From Curtobacterium aurantiacum (GTDB lineage Bacteria > Actinomycetota > Actinomycetes > Actinomycetales > Microbacteriaceae), in the NCBI RefSeq assembly GCF_018598555.1, contig NZ_JAHEWN010000015.1, forward strand, positions 1-64,000: DNA of 64,000 nt, given 5' to 3'. The notes under the pieces were generated by a model. That model searched no databases. It saw only the letters and a program-made list of their open reading frames with translations, and had not been told where the DNA came from. A program made the position numbers and the translations under genes. This document shows, one piece after another, positions 28,672 to 38,826 of this stretch (positions are counted from its first letter, which is position 1; every line of letters starts with the position of its first letter).

Positions 28672-29442
28672 CTAGTACGTCGACGCGATGAGGTTCTCGG
28701 GGACGTCGCGTGCGGCGTCCTGGTCCACGAAGAAGACGGTGCGCTTGCGGCCCTGCACGCCGCCGACCGGGACGTCGTCGACGGACGCGCCGGCGAGGGC
28801 GAGACCGAGGACCGAGGCCTTCTCGGCGCCGGAGAGGATGACCCAGACACGCTGCGAGGCGTTGATCACCGGGAAGGTGACGGTCAGGCGCTGCGGCGGC
28901 GGCTTGGGGGAGTCGTCCACCGACACGACGGCGCGGTCGGTGACGGTGAGCTGCGGGAACTCCGGGAAGAGCGACGCGGTGTGCCCGTCGGGGCCGACAC
29001 CGAGCAGCGTGATGTCGAAGCGCGGGGCGACGGCCCCCTCGGGAGCGGCCTCCTGCAGCTCGCGCTCGTACTGCGTCGCCGCTGCCTCGATGTCGAGGGG
29101 CCCGTCCGACGCGGGCATCGGGTGGATGTTCGCCGCCGGGATGTCGACGTGGTCGAAGAAGTCGGTCTGCGTGCCGGTGGTGTTGCGGTCGGCGTCGTCG
29201 GACGGCACCCAGCGCTCGTCGACCCACCAGACGTGCACCTTCGACCAGTCGACGCTCTCGCGGGCCGGCGACTGGCCGATCGCGGCGAGGACGAGGGAGG
29301 AGACCGAGCCACCGCTGATCGCGATGTCGGCACGCTCCTGCTCGTCGAGCACGTCGATGATCTTCGTGATGAAGCGTGCGGCGACCGAAGCGCCGAGGGC
29401 CTGCTTGTCCGGGTGCACGAGCACCCGCCGTTCGTTGGTCAC
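28672..29442 (-). CDS. pgl: 6-phosphogluconolactonase
   Basis: A 256-residue lactonase of the oxidative pentose phosphate pathway (SOL/DevB family). ISGGSVSSLVLAAIG is the phosphate-binding start, KVHVWWVDERWVPSDDADRN is the active-site strand, and LLGVGPDGHTASLFP contains the catalytic Asp/His. It completes the zwf-opcA-pgl set. GTG 29442 with GGGAG 4 nt upstream is chosen. A 15-bp hairpin separates it from opcA. Confidence 0.93.
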   Translation of the reverse strand: MTNERRVLVHPDKQALGASVAARFITKIIDVLDEQERADIAISGGSVSSLVLAAIGQSPARESVDWSKVHVWWVDERWVPSDDADRNTTGTQTDFFDHVDIPAANIHPMPASDGPLDIEAAATQYERELQEAAPEGAVAPRFDITLLGVGPDGHTASLFPEFPQLTVTDRAVVSVDDSPKPPPQRLTVTFPVINASQRVWVILSGAEKASVLGLALAGASVDDVPVGGVQGRKRTVFFVDQDAARDVPENLIASTY

Positions 29443-29492
29443 GTGACTCCCGTGTTCGTGGCGGCCGACCGGTCGTCCGACCGCCTTCGGTC

Positions 29493-29529
29493 CGGTCGGG
29501 CCGCCTGCACCAGACAGGCGGCCCGACCG
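29493..29529 (-). terminator. Strong hairpin between opcA and pgl
   Basis: Perfect 15-bp arms (29493-29507 and 29515-29529) with a 7-nt loop, 14 nt after the opcA stop. It would end or attenuate the tkt-to-opcA message before pgl. Confidence 0.75.
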
Positions 29530-29542
29530 TGTGGGGTGTGGA

Positions 29543-30487
29543 TCAGCGGGCGATGGTCTCGCGCAGCTGGGGCACCCCGTGCTTGACGACGTCTCCGAAG
29601 AGGACGTCCGGGTCGAGTCTACGGAGTTCCTCGGCCAGGCAGTCGCGCAGGTTGCGGCGTGGCAGCGACAGGTCGTGCGTCGGCTGCCCGGGCATCGAGA
29701 GCGTCGCGACGTCCACCAGGGACCGCTCGAGCTCGATGGTGCCGGAATCCCGCACGAGCTTGACGCCGTGGATGCCACTGGATCCCGTCGCGCGGGGCGA
29801 CGTGACGACGGACACCGGCACCTTGAGCTGCAGCTGAAGCCAGGCGGCGAGGAGGATCGTCGACGGGCTGTCCGACGCTCCGGAGACCTCCACCGCGGTG
29901 ATCGGCTCGTACGGCGGCTGGTCGAGCGCCGCGGCGAGCTGGTTCCGCCACAGCGTCAGACGGGTCCACGCGAAGTCGGTGTCACCCGGCACGTACGAGG
30001 CTCCGAGCGCCTCGATCGCACCGTTCGGGTCCCGCTGCGCGGCCGCGTCGGTGATCCGGCGCTGGGCGATGCGACCCAGGGCCGACGCCGCGGGCTGCTC
30101 CGGAGCGATCTGCGGCCACCAGGCCACGACGGGTGCGTCCGGCAGCAGGAGGCCGGTGACCAGGCTCTCCTCGTCGGTCGCGGTCTCACCGTACGCGCGG
30201 AGGACGATGACCTCACTGGCCCCGGCGTCGCTGCCGACGCGGATCTGCGCGTCGAGGCGACCGGGGGACTTCGTGTCCCCGCTGTTCTTCGACACGATGA
30301 TGACGCGCATCGGGTGCTCGCGGGACGCCTCGTTCGCGGCCTCGATCGCCTCTTCCTCGTGGCCGAGGGCCGTCGAGATGATGAGGGTCAGCACACGGCC
30401 GAGGGCGACGGCGCCGCCCTCTTCGCGGATGCGGACGAGCTTCTTCTGGATCTTCGACACCGTGGTGTCGGGCATGTCGATCTTCAC
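29543..30487 (-). CDS. opcA: OpcA, glucose-6-phosphate dehydrogenase assembly/allosteric subunit
   Basis: A 314-residue OpcA-family protein. In actinobacteria and cyanobacteria OpcA binds Zwf and is needed for its assembly or redox control. Family-typical segments are LTLIISTALGHEEEAIEAAN, VIVLRAYGETATDEESLVTG, LLPDAPVVAWWP and DFAWTRLTLWRNQLAAALD. The GTG at 30487 overlaps the zwf stop (GTGA), so the two subunits are translationally coupled. ATG at 30475 is an alternative. Confidence 0.93.
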   Translation of the reverse strand: MKIDMPDTTVSKIQKKLVRIREEGGAVALGRVLTLIISTALGHEEEAIEAANEASREHPMRVIIVSKNSGDTKSPGRLDAQIRVGSDAGASEVIVLRAYGETATDEESLVTGLLLPDAPVVAWWPQIAPEQPAASALGRIAQRRITDAAAQRDPNGAIEALGASYVPGDTDFAWTRLTLWRNQLAAALDQPPYEPITAVEVSGASDSPSTILLAAWLQLQLKVPVSVVTSPRATGSSGIHGVKLVRDSGTIELERSLVDVATLSMPGQPTHDLSLPRRNLRDCLAEELRRLDPDVLFGDVVKHGVPQLRETIAR

Positions 30488-32022
30488 GGACGCCTCCAGG
30501 TCCGACCGTCGCGGGCGAGCAGGGCGTCGGCGGATGCCGGACCCCACGTGCCGGGACGGTACTGCTCGGGCTGGCCCTGCGTGGCCCAGAACTCCTCGAT
30601 CGGGTCGAGGATCTTCCAGGACAGCTCGACCTCCTGGTGCCGCGGGAACAGCGGCGGGTCGCCGAGGAGCACGTCGAGGATGAGTCGCTCGTACGCCTCG
30701 GGGGATGCTTCGGTGAACGCGTGGCCGTAGCCGAAGTCCATCGTCACGTCGCGCACCTGGGTGCCGACGCCGGGGACCTTCGAGCCGAAGCGGAGCGTGA
30801 CCCCCTCGTCCGGCTGGACGCGGATCACGAGTGCGTTCTGGCCGAGCGGGGACTGCGAGTTGCCGTACACGTCCTCGGGGACGCGCTTGAACACGATCGC
30901 GATCTCGGTCACACGACGGCCGAGGCGCTTGCCGGCGCGCAGGTAGAACGGGACGCCCTGCCAACGCCGGGTCGCGATGTCGAGCTTGATGGCCGCGTAC
31001 GTCTCGGTGCCGGACTCGGGGTCCATGCCGCCTTCCTCGAGGAAGCCGAGCACCTTCTCGCCGCCCTGCCAGCCGCCCGCGTACTGGCCACGGGCGGTCG
31101 CGGTCGACAGGTCCTCGGGCAGTCGCACGGCGGAGAGCACCTTCTCCTTCTCGGCGCGGAGGTCCGCGGCCTTGAACGAGACGGGTTCCTCCATCGCGGT
31201 GAGCGCGAGGAGCTGCAGGAGGTGGTTCTGGATGACGTCCCGCGCCGCACCGATGCCGTCGTAGTACGCGGCACGTCCGGCGACGCCGATGTCCTCCGCC
31301 ATCGTGATCTGCACGTGGTCGACGTAGTTCGAGTTCCAGATGGGTTCGTACATCTGGTTCGCGAACCGGAGCGTCAGGAGGTTCTGGACGGTCTCCTTGC
31401 CGAGGTAGTGGTCGATGCGGAACACGTCGTCGGGCGCGAAGACGCTCTCGACGATCGCATTGAGCTCGCGCGCGGTGCGGAGGTCGGAACCGAACGGCTT
31501 CTCGACGACCACGCGGCTCCAGGAGCCCTCGCGCTTCTCGGTCAGCCCGGACAGCTTGAGCTGCTCGGTGACGACCGGGAACATCTTCGGCGGGATGGAC
31601 AGGTAGAACGCGTGGTTGCCCAGCGTCCCGCGCTCGGCGTCGAGGTCGTCGACGGTGCGCTTGAGCTCGCGGAACGCCTCGGGGTCGTCGAACGAGCCCT
31701 GCACGAAGCGGATGCCCTGTTCGAGCTGACGCCAGACGTCCTCGTCGAACGGGGTGCGCGAGTGTTCCTTGACGGCGTCGTGCACGAGCTGGGAGAAGTC
31801 TTGGTCCTCCCAGTCGCGACGGGCGAACCCGACGAGCGCGAACCCCGGGGGCAGCAGCCCCCGGTTGGCCAGGTCGTAGACCGCGGGCATCAGCTTCTTG
31901 CGTGACAGGTCGCCCGTCACGCCGAAGATGATGAGCGTGCTCGGTCCCGCGATCCGGTTCAGTCGACGATCCGTCGGCAGCCGGAGCGGGTTGTGCTCCG
32001 GGGTGATTGCCACCGGTGACAT
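30484..32022 (-). CDS. zwf: Glucose-6-phosphate 1-dehydrogenase
   Basis: A 512-residue NADP-dependent enzyme and the entry to the pentose phosphate pathway. The nucleotide-binding loop GVTGDLSRKK is at residues 34-43. The active-site signature RIDHYLGKE is at 202-210, with catalytic-type Asp204 and Lys209. VVVEKPFGSDL and FYLRAGKRLGRRVTEIAI are further family strands. An AAGGAG about 11 nt upstream supports ATG 32022. It follows pgi after 22 nt. Confidence 0.97.
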   Translation of the reverse strand: MSPVAITPEHNPLRLPTDRRLNRIAGPSTLIIFGVTGDLSRKKLMPAVYDLANRGLLPPGFALVGFARRDWEDQDFSQLVHDAVKEHSRTPFDEDVWRQLEQGIRFVQGSFDDPEAFRELKRTVDDLDAERGTLGNHAFYLSIPPKMFPVVTEQLKLSGLTEKREGSWSRVVVEKPFGSDLRTARELNAIVESVFAPDDVFRIDHYLGKETVQNLLTLRFANQMYEPIWNSNYVDHVQITMAEDIGVAGRAAYYDGIGAARDVIQNHLLQLLALTAMEEPVSFKAADLRAEKEKVLSAVRLPEDLSTATARGQYAGGWQGGEKVLGFLEEGGMDPESGTETYAAIKLDIATRRWQGVPFYLRAGKRLGRRVTEIAIVFKRVPEDVYGNSQSPLGQNALVIRVQPDEGVTLRFGSKVPGVGTQVRDVTMDFGYGHAFTEASPEAYERLILDVLLGDPPLFPRHQEVELSWKILDPIEEFWATQGQPEQYRPGTWGPASADALLARDGRTWRRP

Positions 32023-32044
32023 GAGTCGGTGAACTCCTTACGAG

Positions 32045-33643
32045 TCAGTGGGAGACGGCGGACGTGATCGCCGCGGTGGCGGCGTGGACGTCCGACGTCG
32101 TGAGGGTGAGGACCGGCCGGCGGTGCTCGGCGAGGACACTCGCGTCGCCGGCGGCCTGGGCCTGGAGGAGCTGCCCGAACGTGAACGGCCGGCCCGGGAT
32201 CGCCAGGTCGTCCGCTTCGTCGGCCACGATCTGCAGGAACACTCCCGTGGCGGGGCCGCCCTTGTGGTACTGGCCGGTCGAGTGCAGGAACCGCGGGCCG
32301 TACCCGAAGGTGACGGGGCGCTCGGTGCGCGCCGCGATCGCGTCGCGCAGCGACTCGAGGTCGCCGTTCGCGGTGCGGTCGACGTACGCCTGCACCGACA
32401 CGTAGCCGGTCGGGTCGAGTGCGGACAGGAGGCCCGACACGGCTTCTGCGAGCGAGGTCCCGACCGCGAGTCCGGGGGTCGCGCGGACGGCGATGCCGTC
32501 CTCGGTGAACGCCGGCTCCGCGGGCGCGGGACGGTCGTCGAGCAGTGCGCGGGTCGCGACCTTGGCGGCCTCGACGTCGGGCTGGTCGAACGGGTTGATC
32601 CCGAGCAGTCGACCGGCGACGGCGACGGCGTACTCCCAGACGAGGATCTGGCCACCGAGGGTTCCGGTGATCTCGACCTCGCCCTCGGCCACGTGGCGCT
32701 CGTCCTCGCGCGAACCGACCAGGCGGATGACCTGGACGTCGGGCAGGGCGGCGGTGAGCTCGGGGGAGTCGGTGTGCAGCACGACGGGCAGCAGGCCGCG
32801 ACCGTCCTTGCCGGTGGACTCGGCGATCAGCTGCTCGACCCAGTCGCCGAAGCCGACGATGTGGGTTCCGTCGGCCACGATCGCGATCTTGTCGCGCAGC
32901 GGTTCGGTGCCGGCGAGGACCGCTCCGAGCACGAGCCCGGGGTTCTCGTCCAGGTCGACCGAGAGCAGCGCGGAGATGGCGTCGGCTTCGTCGAGGAGCT
33001 CCGCGATGTCCGCACCCACGAGCCCGGACGGCACGAGGCCGAAGGCGGTCAGCGCGGAGTAGCGGCCGCCGACGGTCGGGTCGGCGGTGAAGACGCGGTA
33101 GCCGGCGTCGACCGCTGCGGCCTCGAGCGCGGAGCCCGGGTCGGTGACGACGACGATGCGGCGGGCCGGGTCGATGCCGGCGTCGCGGAAGGCCTGCTCG
33201 TAGACGCGGCGCTGCGAGTCGGTCTCCAGTGTGGAGCCGGACTTCGACGACACGACGAGCACGGTGCGCTCGAGGTCGGTCGAGACGGCGGCACGGACCT
33301 GCGCCGGGTCGGTCGAGTCGAGGACCGTGAGCGGCACCCCGGCGGTGCGGGTGATGACCTCGGGCGCGAGGGACGAGCCGCCCATGCCGGCGAGGACGAC
33401 GTGGTCGACCCCTTCGGCACGGAGCGACTCGCGGAGCGCGGCGACCTCGGCGACGAGCGGGCGGGAGACCGAGACGGCCTCCACCCAGCCGAGGCGCTTC
33501 GACGCCTCGGCCTCGGCGTCGGTTCCCCACAGATCGGCGTCCTGGGCGGTGATGCCCGAGGCCACCAGGTCAGCGACGAGCCGCGGGACCACCTGTTCGA
33601 TGGCCCGCGCGGCATCGCCGCTGGCTGCGATGGAAACCGTCAC
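32045..33643 (-). CDS. pgi: Glucose-6-phosphate isomerase
   Basis: A 532-residue isomerase made of two SIS folds. VLAGMGGSSLAPEVI and VLVVSSKSGSTLET are the sugar-phosphate loops, GGRYSALTAFGLVPSGL carries the conserved Arg, and LLGINPFDQPDVEAAK the catalytic segment. RFLHSTGQYHKGGPATGVFL contains the C-terminal His/Lys. This is the actinobacterial type that in other taxa occurs fused behind transaldolase. Here tal and pgi are separate but their stop and start share one base (TAGTG). Confidence 0.95.
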   Translation of the reverse strand: MTVSIAASGDAARAIEQVVPRLVADLVASGITAQDADLWGTDAEAEASKRLGWVEAVSVSRPLVAEVAALRESLRAEGVDHVVLAGMGGSSLAPEVITRTAGVPLTVLDSTDPAQVRAAVSTDLERTVLVVSSKSGSTLETDSQRRVYEQAFRDAGIDPARRIVVVTDPGSALEAAAVDAGYRVFTADPTVGGRYSALTAFGLVPSGLVGADIAELLDEADAISALLSVDLDENPGLVLGAVLAGTEPLRDKIAIVADGTHIVGFGDWVEQLIAESTGKDGRGLLPVVLHTDSPELTAALPDVQVIRLVGSREDERHVAEGEVEITGTLGGQILVWEYAVAVAGRLLGINPFDQPDVEAAKVATRALLDDRPAPAEPAFTEDGIAVRATPGLAVGTSLAEAVSGLLSALDPTGYVSVQAYVDRTANGDLESLRDAIAARTERPVTFGYGPRFLHSTGQYHKGGPATGVFLQIVADEADDLAIPGRPFTFGQLLQAQAAGDASVLAEHRRPVLTLTTSDVHAATAAITSAVSH

Positions 33644-34755
33644 TACTTGGCGCCCTCGAGCGCGTTCTTCACGGTGTCGACGAGCTCGCCCCAGGAGACG
33701 TTGAACTTGTCCACGCCTTCCTTCTCGAGCAGTGCGACGACTTCGTCGTAGTCGACGCCCTGCGCGGCGAGCTGGTCGAGGACCTGCTGGGCCTGGTCGA
33801 ACGTGCCGGCGATGGCGTCGCCGTGGATCTCACCGTGGTCGAACGTGGCGTCGAGCGTCTTGCCCGGCATCGTGTTGACGGTGTTCGGGGCGGCGAGCTC
33901 GGTCACGTAGAGCGTGTCGGGCAGCGACGGGTCCTTGACACCGGTCGAGGCCCAGAGCGGACGCTGCGTGTTGGCACCGGACTCGAGCAGGCCGAGGGCG
34001 CGCTCGGAGGCGAACGCCTCGGTCCAGACCTGGTAGGCGAGCTGCGCGTTGGCGATGCCGGCCTTCGACTTGAGGGCCTTGGCCTCGTCGGTGCCGACGG
34101 CGTCGAGACGCTTGTCGATCTCGGAGTCGACCCGCGAGACGAAGAACGAGGCGACCGAGTGGATCTTCGAGAGGTCGTGGCCGGCGGCCTTGGCCTTCTC
34201 GAGGCCACCGAGGTAGGCGTCGATGACGGCGCGGTAGCGCTCGAGCGAGAAGATCAGGGTGACGTTGACGGAGATGCCGGCGCCGATGACCTCGGTGATC
34301 GCCTCGAGGCCCTCGAGCGTCGCCGGGATCTTGATGAGGACGTTCTCCTTGCCGACCTTCTCGAACAGGAACTTCGCCTGCTCGATGGTCTTGGCGGTGT
34401 CGTGCGCGAGGCCCGGCTCCACCTCGATCGAGACGCGGCCGTCGAAGCCCTTGGTCTCGTCGTAGATCGGCTTGAAGACGTCGGAGGCGTTCGCGACGTC
34501 CTGCGTGGTGATCTCGAAGATCGCCTCGGTGACCTCGGTGCCCGCAGCGGCGAGCTCCTTGACCTGGGCGTCGTAGCGCTCACCCTTGGCGAGGGCCGAC
34601 GCGAAGATCGTCGGGTTGGTCGTCACACCGACGACGTTCTTCTGCTCGATGAGCTCGGTGAGCTTGCCGGTCTCGAGGAGCTCGCGGGAGAGGTCGTCGA
34701 GCCAGATGCTCACGCCGACCGCGGAGAGGGCGGCGGTGGGGGTGTTGTCAGCCAT
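33643..34755 (-). CDS. tal: Transaldolase
   Basis: A 370-residue TIM-barrel transaldolase of the long actinobacterial type. [13 protein letters not shown] is near residues 43-55. The Schiff-base Lys is K142 in [21 protein letters not shown] and [15 protein letters not shown] follow. [28 protein letters not shown] is typical of the C-terminal half. Start ATG 34755, preceded by an AAGAAGAG ribosome binding site. About 140 nt with two hairpins separate it from tkt. Confidence 0.96.
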   Translation of the reverse strand: MADNTPTAALSAVGVSIWLDDLSRELLETGKLTELIEQKNVVGVTTNPTIFASALAKGERYDAQVKELAAAGTEVTEAIFEITTQDVANASDVFKPIYDETKGFDGRVSIEVEPGLAHDTAKTIEQAKFLFEKVGKENVLIKIPATLEGLEAITEVIGAGISVNVTLIFSLERYRAVIDAYLGGLEKAKAAGHDLSKIHSVASFFVSRVDSEIDKRLDAVGTDEAKALKSKAGIANAQLAYQVWTEAFASERALGLLESGANTQRPLWASTGVKDPSLPDTLYVTELAAPNTVNTMPGKTLDATFDHGEIHGDAIAGTFDQAQQVLDQLAAQGVDYDEVVALLEKEGVDKFNVSWGELVDTVKNALEGAK

Positions 34756-34816
34756 GTGTTTCTCTTCTTCTTTCATCGACGGGTCCGTGGGGACCGTGAG
34801 TCGGGGTCTTGGGGGA

Positions 34817-34852
34817 CGGGAGGCCCGTGGCGGAACCGAGCCGGGCCTCCCG
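34817..34852 (-). terminator. Hairpin between tkt and tal (distal)
   Basis: Arms CGGGAGGCCCG and CGGGCCTCCCG (11 bp) with a 14-nt loop. The arms match the outer half of the dispersed palindrome family. Confidence 0.65.
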
Positions 34853-34857
34853 GAAGA

Positions 34858-34889
34858 AGGGCCGGATCCGGCAAACCGGACCCGGCCCT
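34858..34889 (-). terminator. Hairpin just after tkt
   Basis: A fourteen-bp stem with one mismatch (AGGGCCGGATCCGG with CCGGACCCGGCCCT) and loop CAAA, beginning 7 nt after the tkt stop. It may end tkt transcripts or adjust tkt/tal ratios. Confidence 0.7.
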
Positions 34890-34895
34890 CGCAGG

Positions 34896-36989
34896 TCAGG
34901 AAGCTGCGATCGATTCCTTCGCGGCGGCCACGACGTGCTCCGTCGTGAAGCCGAACTCCTTGAAGAGCGTCTGGTAGTCGGCCGAGGCACCGAAGTGCTC
35001 GATCGAGACGCTGCGGCCCTTGTCGCCGACGATGTCGCGCCAGCTCATGGCGATGCCGGCCTCGACCGACACGCGAGCGGTGACGTCCTTCGGGAGCACC
35101 TGGTCCTGGTAGTTCTCGGACTGGGCGCGGAACCACTCGATCGACGGGGCGCTCACGACGCGGGCGTTGATGCCCTCGGCCTTGAGCTGCTCGCGAGCCT
35201 CGACCGCGATCTGGACCTCGGAACCGGTCGCGATGAGGATGACGTCCGGGGTGCCGTTCGGCGCCTCGGCCAGGATGTACGCACCCTTGGCGACGTTCTT
35301 CGCCGAGGCGAAGACCTCACCGGCGGCGTCACCCTCGCCACGCTCGAACACGGGGAGGTTCTGACGGCTCAGCGCGATGCCCGCCGGGCGGTCCGTGTGC
35401 TTGAGCATCTCGAGCCACGCGTACGCGACCTCGTTGGCGTCGGCGGGGCGGACCACGTCGAGACCCGGGATCGCACGGAGCGACGAGACCTGCTCGATCG
35501 GCTGGTGCGTCGGGCCGTCCTCGCCGAGGGCGACGGAGTCGTGGGTCCAGACGTAGATCGCCGGCGCCTGCATGAGCGCGGCGAGACGGACCGCCGGACG
35601 CATGTAGTCGCTGAAGATCAGGAACGTGCCGCCGAAGGGGCGGGTGTTCCCGTGCAGGACGATGCCGTTGAGGATCGAGCCCATGGCGTGCTCGCGGATG
35701 CCGAAGTGCAGCACGCGGCCGTACGGGTCGGTGCTCCAGGTCGACGTCGAGGCCTCGGCCGGACCGAAGGACTTGGCGCCCTCGATCGTGGTGAGGTTCG
35801 ACTCGGCGAGGTCGGCCGAACCGCCCCAGAACTCGGGCATCAGCGGCGCGATGGCGTTGATGACCTTGCCGGAAGCGGCACGGGTCGAGACGGCCTTGTC
35901 CGTCGGGAAGACCGGGAGCGCTGCTTCGAGGCCCTCCGGGAGCTCCTTCGACTGCACACGGTCGAACAGGGCCTTCTTGTCGGCGTTGGCCGCGGCCCAT
36001 GCGTCGAAGGACTTCTGCCACTCGGCGTGCTCGGCCTGGCCCTTGGCGACGGCGCCGCGGGTGTACTCGAGGACCTCGGGGGCGACCTCGAAGGTCTTGT
36101 CGGTGTCGAATCCGAGGACCTCCTTGAGGCCCTTGATCTCGTCGGCGCCGAGCGCCGAACCGTGGATCTTGCCCGAGTTCTGCTTGGTCGGCGACGGCCA
36201 GCCGATGATCGTCTTGAGGACGATGAGCGACGGCTTGTCGGTGACCTGCTTGGCGGCCTCGATCGCGGCGTGGAGCTCCTCGGCGTCTTCCGAGTACTCG
36301 CCGTTCTTCTTCCAGTCGACGATCTGGACGTGCCAGCCGAGCGCCTCGTAGCGCTCGGGGACGCTCTCGGAGAACGCGATGTCGGTGTTGTCCTCGATCG
36401 AGATCTGGTTCGAGTCGTAGAACGCGATGAGGTTGCCGAGCTGCTGACGGCCGGCGAGCGAGCCCGCCTCGTTCGTCACGCCCTCCTGCATGTCACCGTC
36501 GCCGGCGATCACGTAGGTGAAGTGGTCGAACGGCGACTGACCGGCCGGGGTCTCCGGGTCGAACAGGCCGCGCTCGAAGCGCTGGGCGTAGGCGAAGCCG
36601 ACCGAGGACGCGAGGCCCTGGCCGAGCGGGCCGGTGGTGATCTCGACACCGTCGGTGTGGCCGTACTCCGGGTGACCCGGGGTCTTCGAGCCCCACTTGC
36701 GCAGGTGCTGCAGGTCCTCGAGCTCGAGGCCGTAGCCGTGCAGGTAGAACTGCACGTACTGGAGGATCGAGGCGTGACCGGCGGAGAGGATGAAGCGGTC
36801 GCGGCCGATCCAGGTGGCGTCGCTGGGGTCGCGACGCATCACCTTCTGGAAGAGCAGGTGGGCGAGCGGAGCGAGGCTCATCGCGGTGCCGGGGTGACCG
36901 TTGCCGGCGGCCTCGACCGAGTCGGCGGCGAGAACGCGGGCCGTGTCGACGGCCTTCCGGTCGATGGCGTCCCAGGTGAATTCAGCCAC
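34896..36989 (-). CDS. tkt: Transketolase
   Basis: A 697-residue thiamine-diphosphate enzyme of the non-oxidative pentose phosphate pathway. [20 protein letters not shown] is the N-terminal signature. The ThDP motif is [20 protein letters not shown], beginning with GDG and ending in N-rich helices. [20 protein letters not shown] is the pyrimidine-domain signature, and LSRQNLPVF follows. Start GTG 36989 gives the usual N-terminus [20 protein letters not shown]. An AAGGG about 11 nt upstream is the only ribosome binding site candidate. It is the first gene of the reverse operon. Confidence 0.97.
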   Translation of the reverse strand: MAEFTWDAIDRKAVDTARVLAADSVEAAGNGHPGTAMSLAPLAHLLFQKVMRRDPSDATWIGRDRFILSAGHASILQYVQFYLHGYGLELEDLQHLRKWGSKTPGHPEYGHTDGVEITTGPLGQGLASSVGFAYAQRFERGLFDPETPAGQSPFDHFTYVIAGDGDMQEGVTNEAGSLAGRQQLGNLIAFYDSNQISIEDNTDIAFSESVPERYEALGWHVQIVDWKKNGEYSEDAEELHAAIEAAKQVTDKPSLIVLKTIIGWPSPTKQNSGKIHGSALGADEIKGLKEVLGFDTDKTFEVAPEVLEYTRGAVAKGQAEHAEWQKSFDAWAAANADKKALFDRVQSKELPEGLEAALPVFPTDKAVSTRAASGKVINAIAPLMPEFWGGSADLAESNLTTIEGAKSFGPAEASTSTWSTDPYGRVLHFGIREHAMGSILNGIVLHGNTRPFGGTFLIFSDYMRPAVRLAALMQAPAIYVWTHDSVALGEDGPTHQPIEQVSSLRAIPGLDVVRPADANEVAYAWLEMLKHTDRPAGIALSRQNLPVFERGEGDAAGEVFASAKNVAKGAYILAEAPNGTPDVILIATGSEVQIAVEAREQLKAEGINARVVSAPSIEWFRAQSENYQDQVLPKDVTARVSVEAGIAMSWRDIVGDKGRSVSIEHFGASADYQTLFKEFGFTTEHVVAAAKESIAAS

Positions 36990-37398
36990 TTGGATGTTGA
37001 CCCTTCTTGATGCGACATGTGCGAGGGCTCGTGCCATCGCACGGACATGTGGCCATCCCGGGGCCGAGTCGTGTCGCCGTCTGACGGCGGCCGACCGGCT
37101 CATCGCGGCCGACGTCATCGGGGCGCGCACTGCGGGAGGGCGTGTCCAGCATAGTGACCCGGTACTCAGAAGGGGTTCAGGTGACCCCCGATGTTCACGC
37201 CGGGGTGGACGTCGACGGGCGATCCGGGCGTGTCGGACGCGTCCGGATCACGCCGGGATGTCGGAGCGGGGCACCGTCGCGGCGCTTCCATCCCGTAAAG
37301 TGGTCGTGACCCGTGGACATTCCGGGTCAGCGCATGCCCGGACGCCGCCGCAGTCGTCCACCGAGTGTGCGAGCTGATGCGAACAGACTGAGGTTCCC
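36990..37398. promoter_or_regulatory. Divergent intergenic region between tkt and ctaB
   Basis: These 409 bp contain no gene that I can support. AGCATA at 37149-37154 reads TATGCT on the reverse strand and is a -10 candidate for tkt, giving a leader of about 150 nt. TAAAGT at 37296-37301 is a -10 candidate for ctaB, with a leader of about 90 nt. CGGACGCGTCCG at 37234-37245 is a perfect 12-bp palindrome lying between the two promoters, a possible operator. Confidence 0.45.
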
Positions 37399-38340
37399 TT
37401 GCCGACTGCCACCGTGACCCGGCCAGACACCGATCGACCCCGATCGCCGCTGTCCCGCAAGGTCCGTGCGTACGTCTCGTTGACGAAGCCGCGCGTGATG
37501 GAGCTGCTGCTCGTCACCACGGCGCCGACGATGTTCCTCGCCGAGCGCGGCGTCCCCGACCTGTGGCTCGTCTTCTGGACCATGCTCGGCGGTGCGATGT
37601 CGGCCGGTTCGGCTTCGGCCTTCAACTGCTACATCGACCGTGACATCGACCGGCTGATGAAGCGGACGAGCACCCGCCCGCTCGTCACCGGTGAGTTGTC
37701 CGACCGCGAGGCCCTCGTGTTCTCGTGGGTGCTCGGCATCCTGTCGACGGCGGTCCTCGGGTTCCTGGTGAACTGGCTCGCCGCGGCGCTGAGCGTCATC
37801 GCGATCCTCATCTACGTCTTCCTGTACACGCTGTGGCTCAAGCGCCGGACCCCGCAGAACATCGTGTGGGGCGGTTCGGCCGGCTGCATGCCCGTGCTCA
37901 TCGGCTGGGCGGGCGTGACCGGGTCGCTGACCTGGACCCCGGTCATCCTGTTCATGGTGATCTTCCTCTGGACGCCGCCGCACTACTGGCCGCTGTCGAT
38001 GAAGTACCGCGACGACTACGACGCGGCCGACGTGCCGATGCTCGCCGTGGTACGCGGCCGCACCGTCGTCGGCCTGCAGGTCGTGCTGTACGCCTGGGCG
38101 ACGCTCGTCTGCTCGCTCCTGCTCATCCCCGTCGGGCACATGGGGCCGCTCTACACGGTGGTCGCGCTGGCCGGCGGCATCTGGTTCGTGGTCGAGTCGC
38201 ACCGTCTGTACTCGCGGGCGATCCAGCACGTCGAGCACGTGCACCCGATGCGGGTGTTCCACAGCTCGATCACGTACCTGACGCTGCTCTTCATCGCCGT
38301 GGGCATCGACCCGCTGCTCCCGCAGGTCTTCACCTTCTAG
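37399..38340 (+). CDS. ctaB: Protoheme IX farnesyltransferase (heme O synthase)
   Basis: A 313-residue UbiA-superfamily prenyltransferase that adds a farnesyl group to heme B for cytochrome oxidase. It has about nine membrane helices. The first Asp-rich motif is [20 protein letters not shown] and the second region is [27 protein letters not shown] is family specific. The TTG start at 37399 has GAGG 8 nt upstream. An internal start is possible, but [15 protein letters not shown] is conserved near residue 27. It is divergent from tkt. Confidence 0.95.
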   Translation: MPTATVTRPDTDRPRSPLSRKVRAYVSLTKPRVMELLLVTTAPTMFLAERGVPDLWLVFWTMLGGAMSAGSASAFNCYIDRDIDRLMKRTSTRPLVTGELSDREALVFSWVLGILSTAVLGFLVNWLAAALSVIAILIYVFLYTLWLKRRTPQNIVWGGSAGCMPVLIGWAGVTGSLTWTPVILFMVIFLWTPPHYWPLSMKYRDDYDAADVPMLAVVRGRTVVGLQVVLYAWATLVCSLLLIPVGHMGPLYTVVALAGGIWFVVESHRLYSRAIQHVEHVHPMRVFHSSITYLTLLFIAVGIDPLLPQVFTF

Positions 38341-38390
38341 GTCGGTCGCGCCCGGGTCCGCGTCCGCGCCCGCGCGAGCTCGGTCTGCAG

Positions 38391-38485
38391 GACGCCGTCG
38401 TGTCCGTTTGACGCCGTCGTGTCGCCGCGGTGCGGTCGTTTCCGTACGACGCCGTCGTGTCGGCATGACGCCACCCATCCGCCGA
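38391..38485. repeat. 19-bp tandem array after ctaB
   Basis: GACGCCGTCGTGTC is exact at 38391, 38410 and 38448. A degenerate copy lies at 38429 and a partial GACGCC copy at 38467. The period is 19 bp throughout. The core GACGCCGTC is itself nearly palindromic. The surrounding 486 bp (38341-38826) hold no supported gene. Confidence 0.85.
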
Positions 38486-38512
38486 GACGCCGCCGAAACC
38501 GGCGGCGTCTCG
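38483..38512. terminator. Hairpin following the 19-bp array
   Basis: Perfect 12-bp arms CGAGACGCCGCC and GGCGGCGTCTCG with loop GAAACC. Possibly a ctaB terminator, although 143 nt from the stop. Confidence 0.6.
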
Positions 38513-38755
38513 AGCGTTCGGCGGCGTTCTCGGACGACGCCGGCGTCCTGTACAGGGCACGAGGCGGCCTGGAGGCACGGTGCGAGCCCGCCACGGGCCT
38601 CCCGTCCGGTGCGGACTGCGTGGGCCGCGGGGCGGACGCGAGTGGCCGCGGATCGCGGATGGTGCGGTCGTGGTGCGACGGAGTCGATGTCGTACGACGT
38701 CGGCGGTGTCGTTCCGCGTCAGCAGCGCCTCGCCCGACCCCGCCCACTGCAAACA

Positions 38756-38791
38756 CGACACCCCACGAGTCGAGCGACTCGTGGGGTGTCG
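38756..38791. terminator. Perfect 17-bp stem, terminator of ctaA
   Basis: CGACACCCCACGAGTCG pairs with CGACTCGTGGGGTGTCG across two bases. It lies 35 nt after the ctaA stop on the reverse strand and is followed there by TGTTTG. Confidence 0.82.
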
Positions 38792-38826
38792 GAGAACGGA
38801 TGTCGTGCGTTCGACGCGCCCGGGCG

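Noticed and set aside
37183-37260. GC-rich palindromic stretches upstream of ctaB as a riboswitch or small RNA.
   Set aside because: I see a 12-bp palindrome only, with no known riboswitch core.
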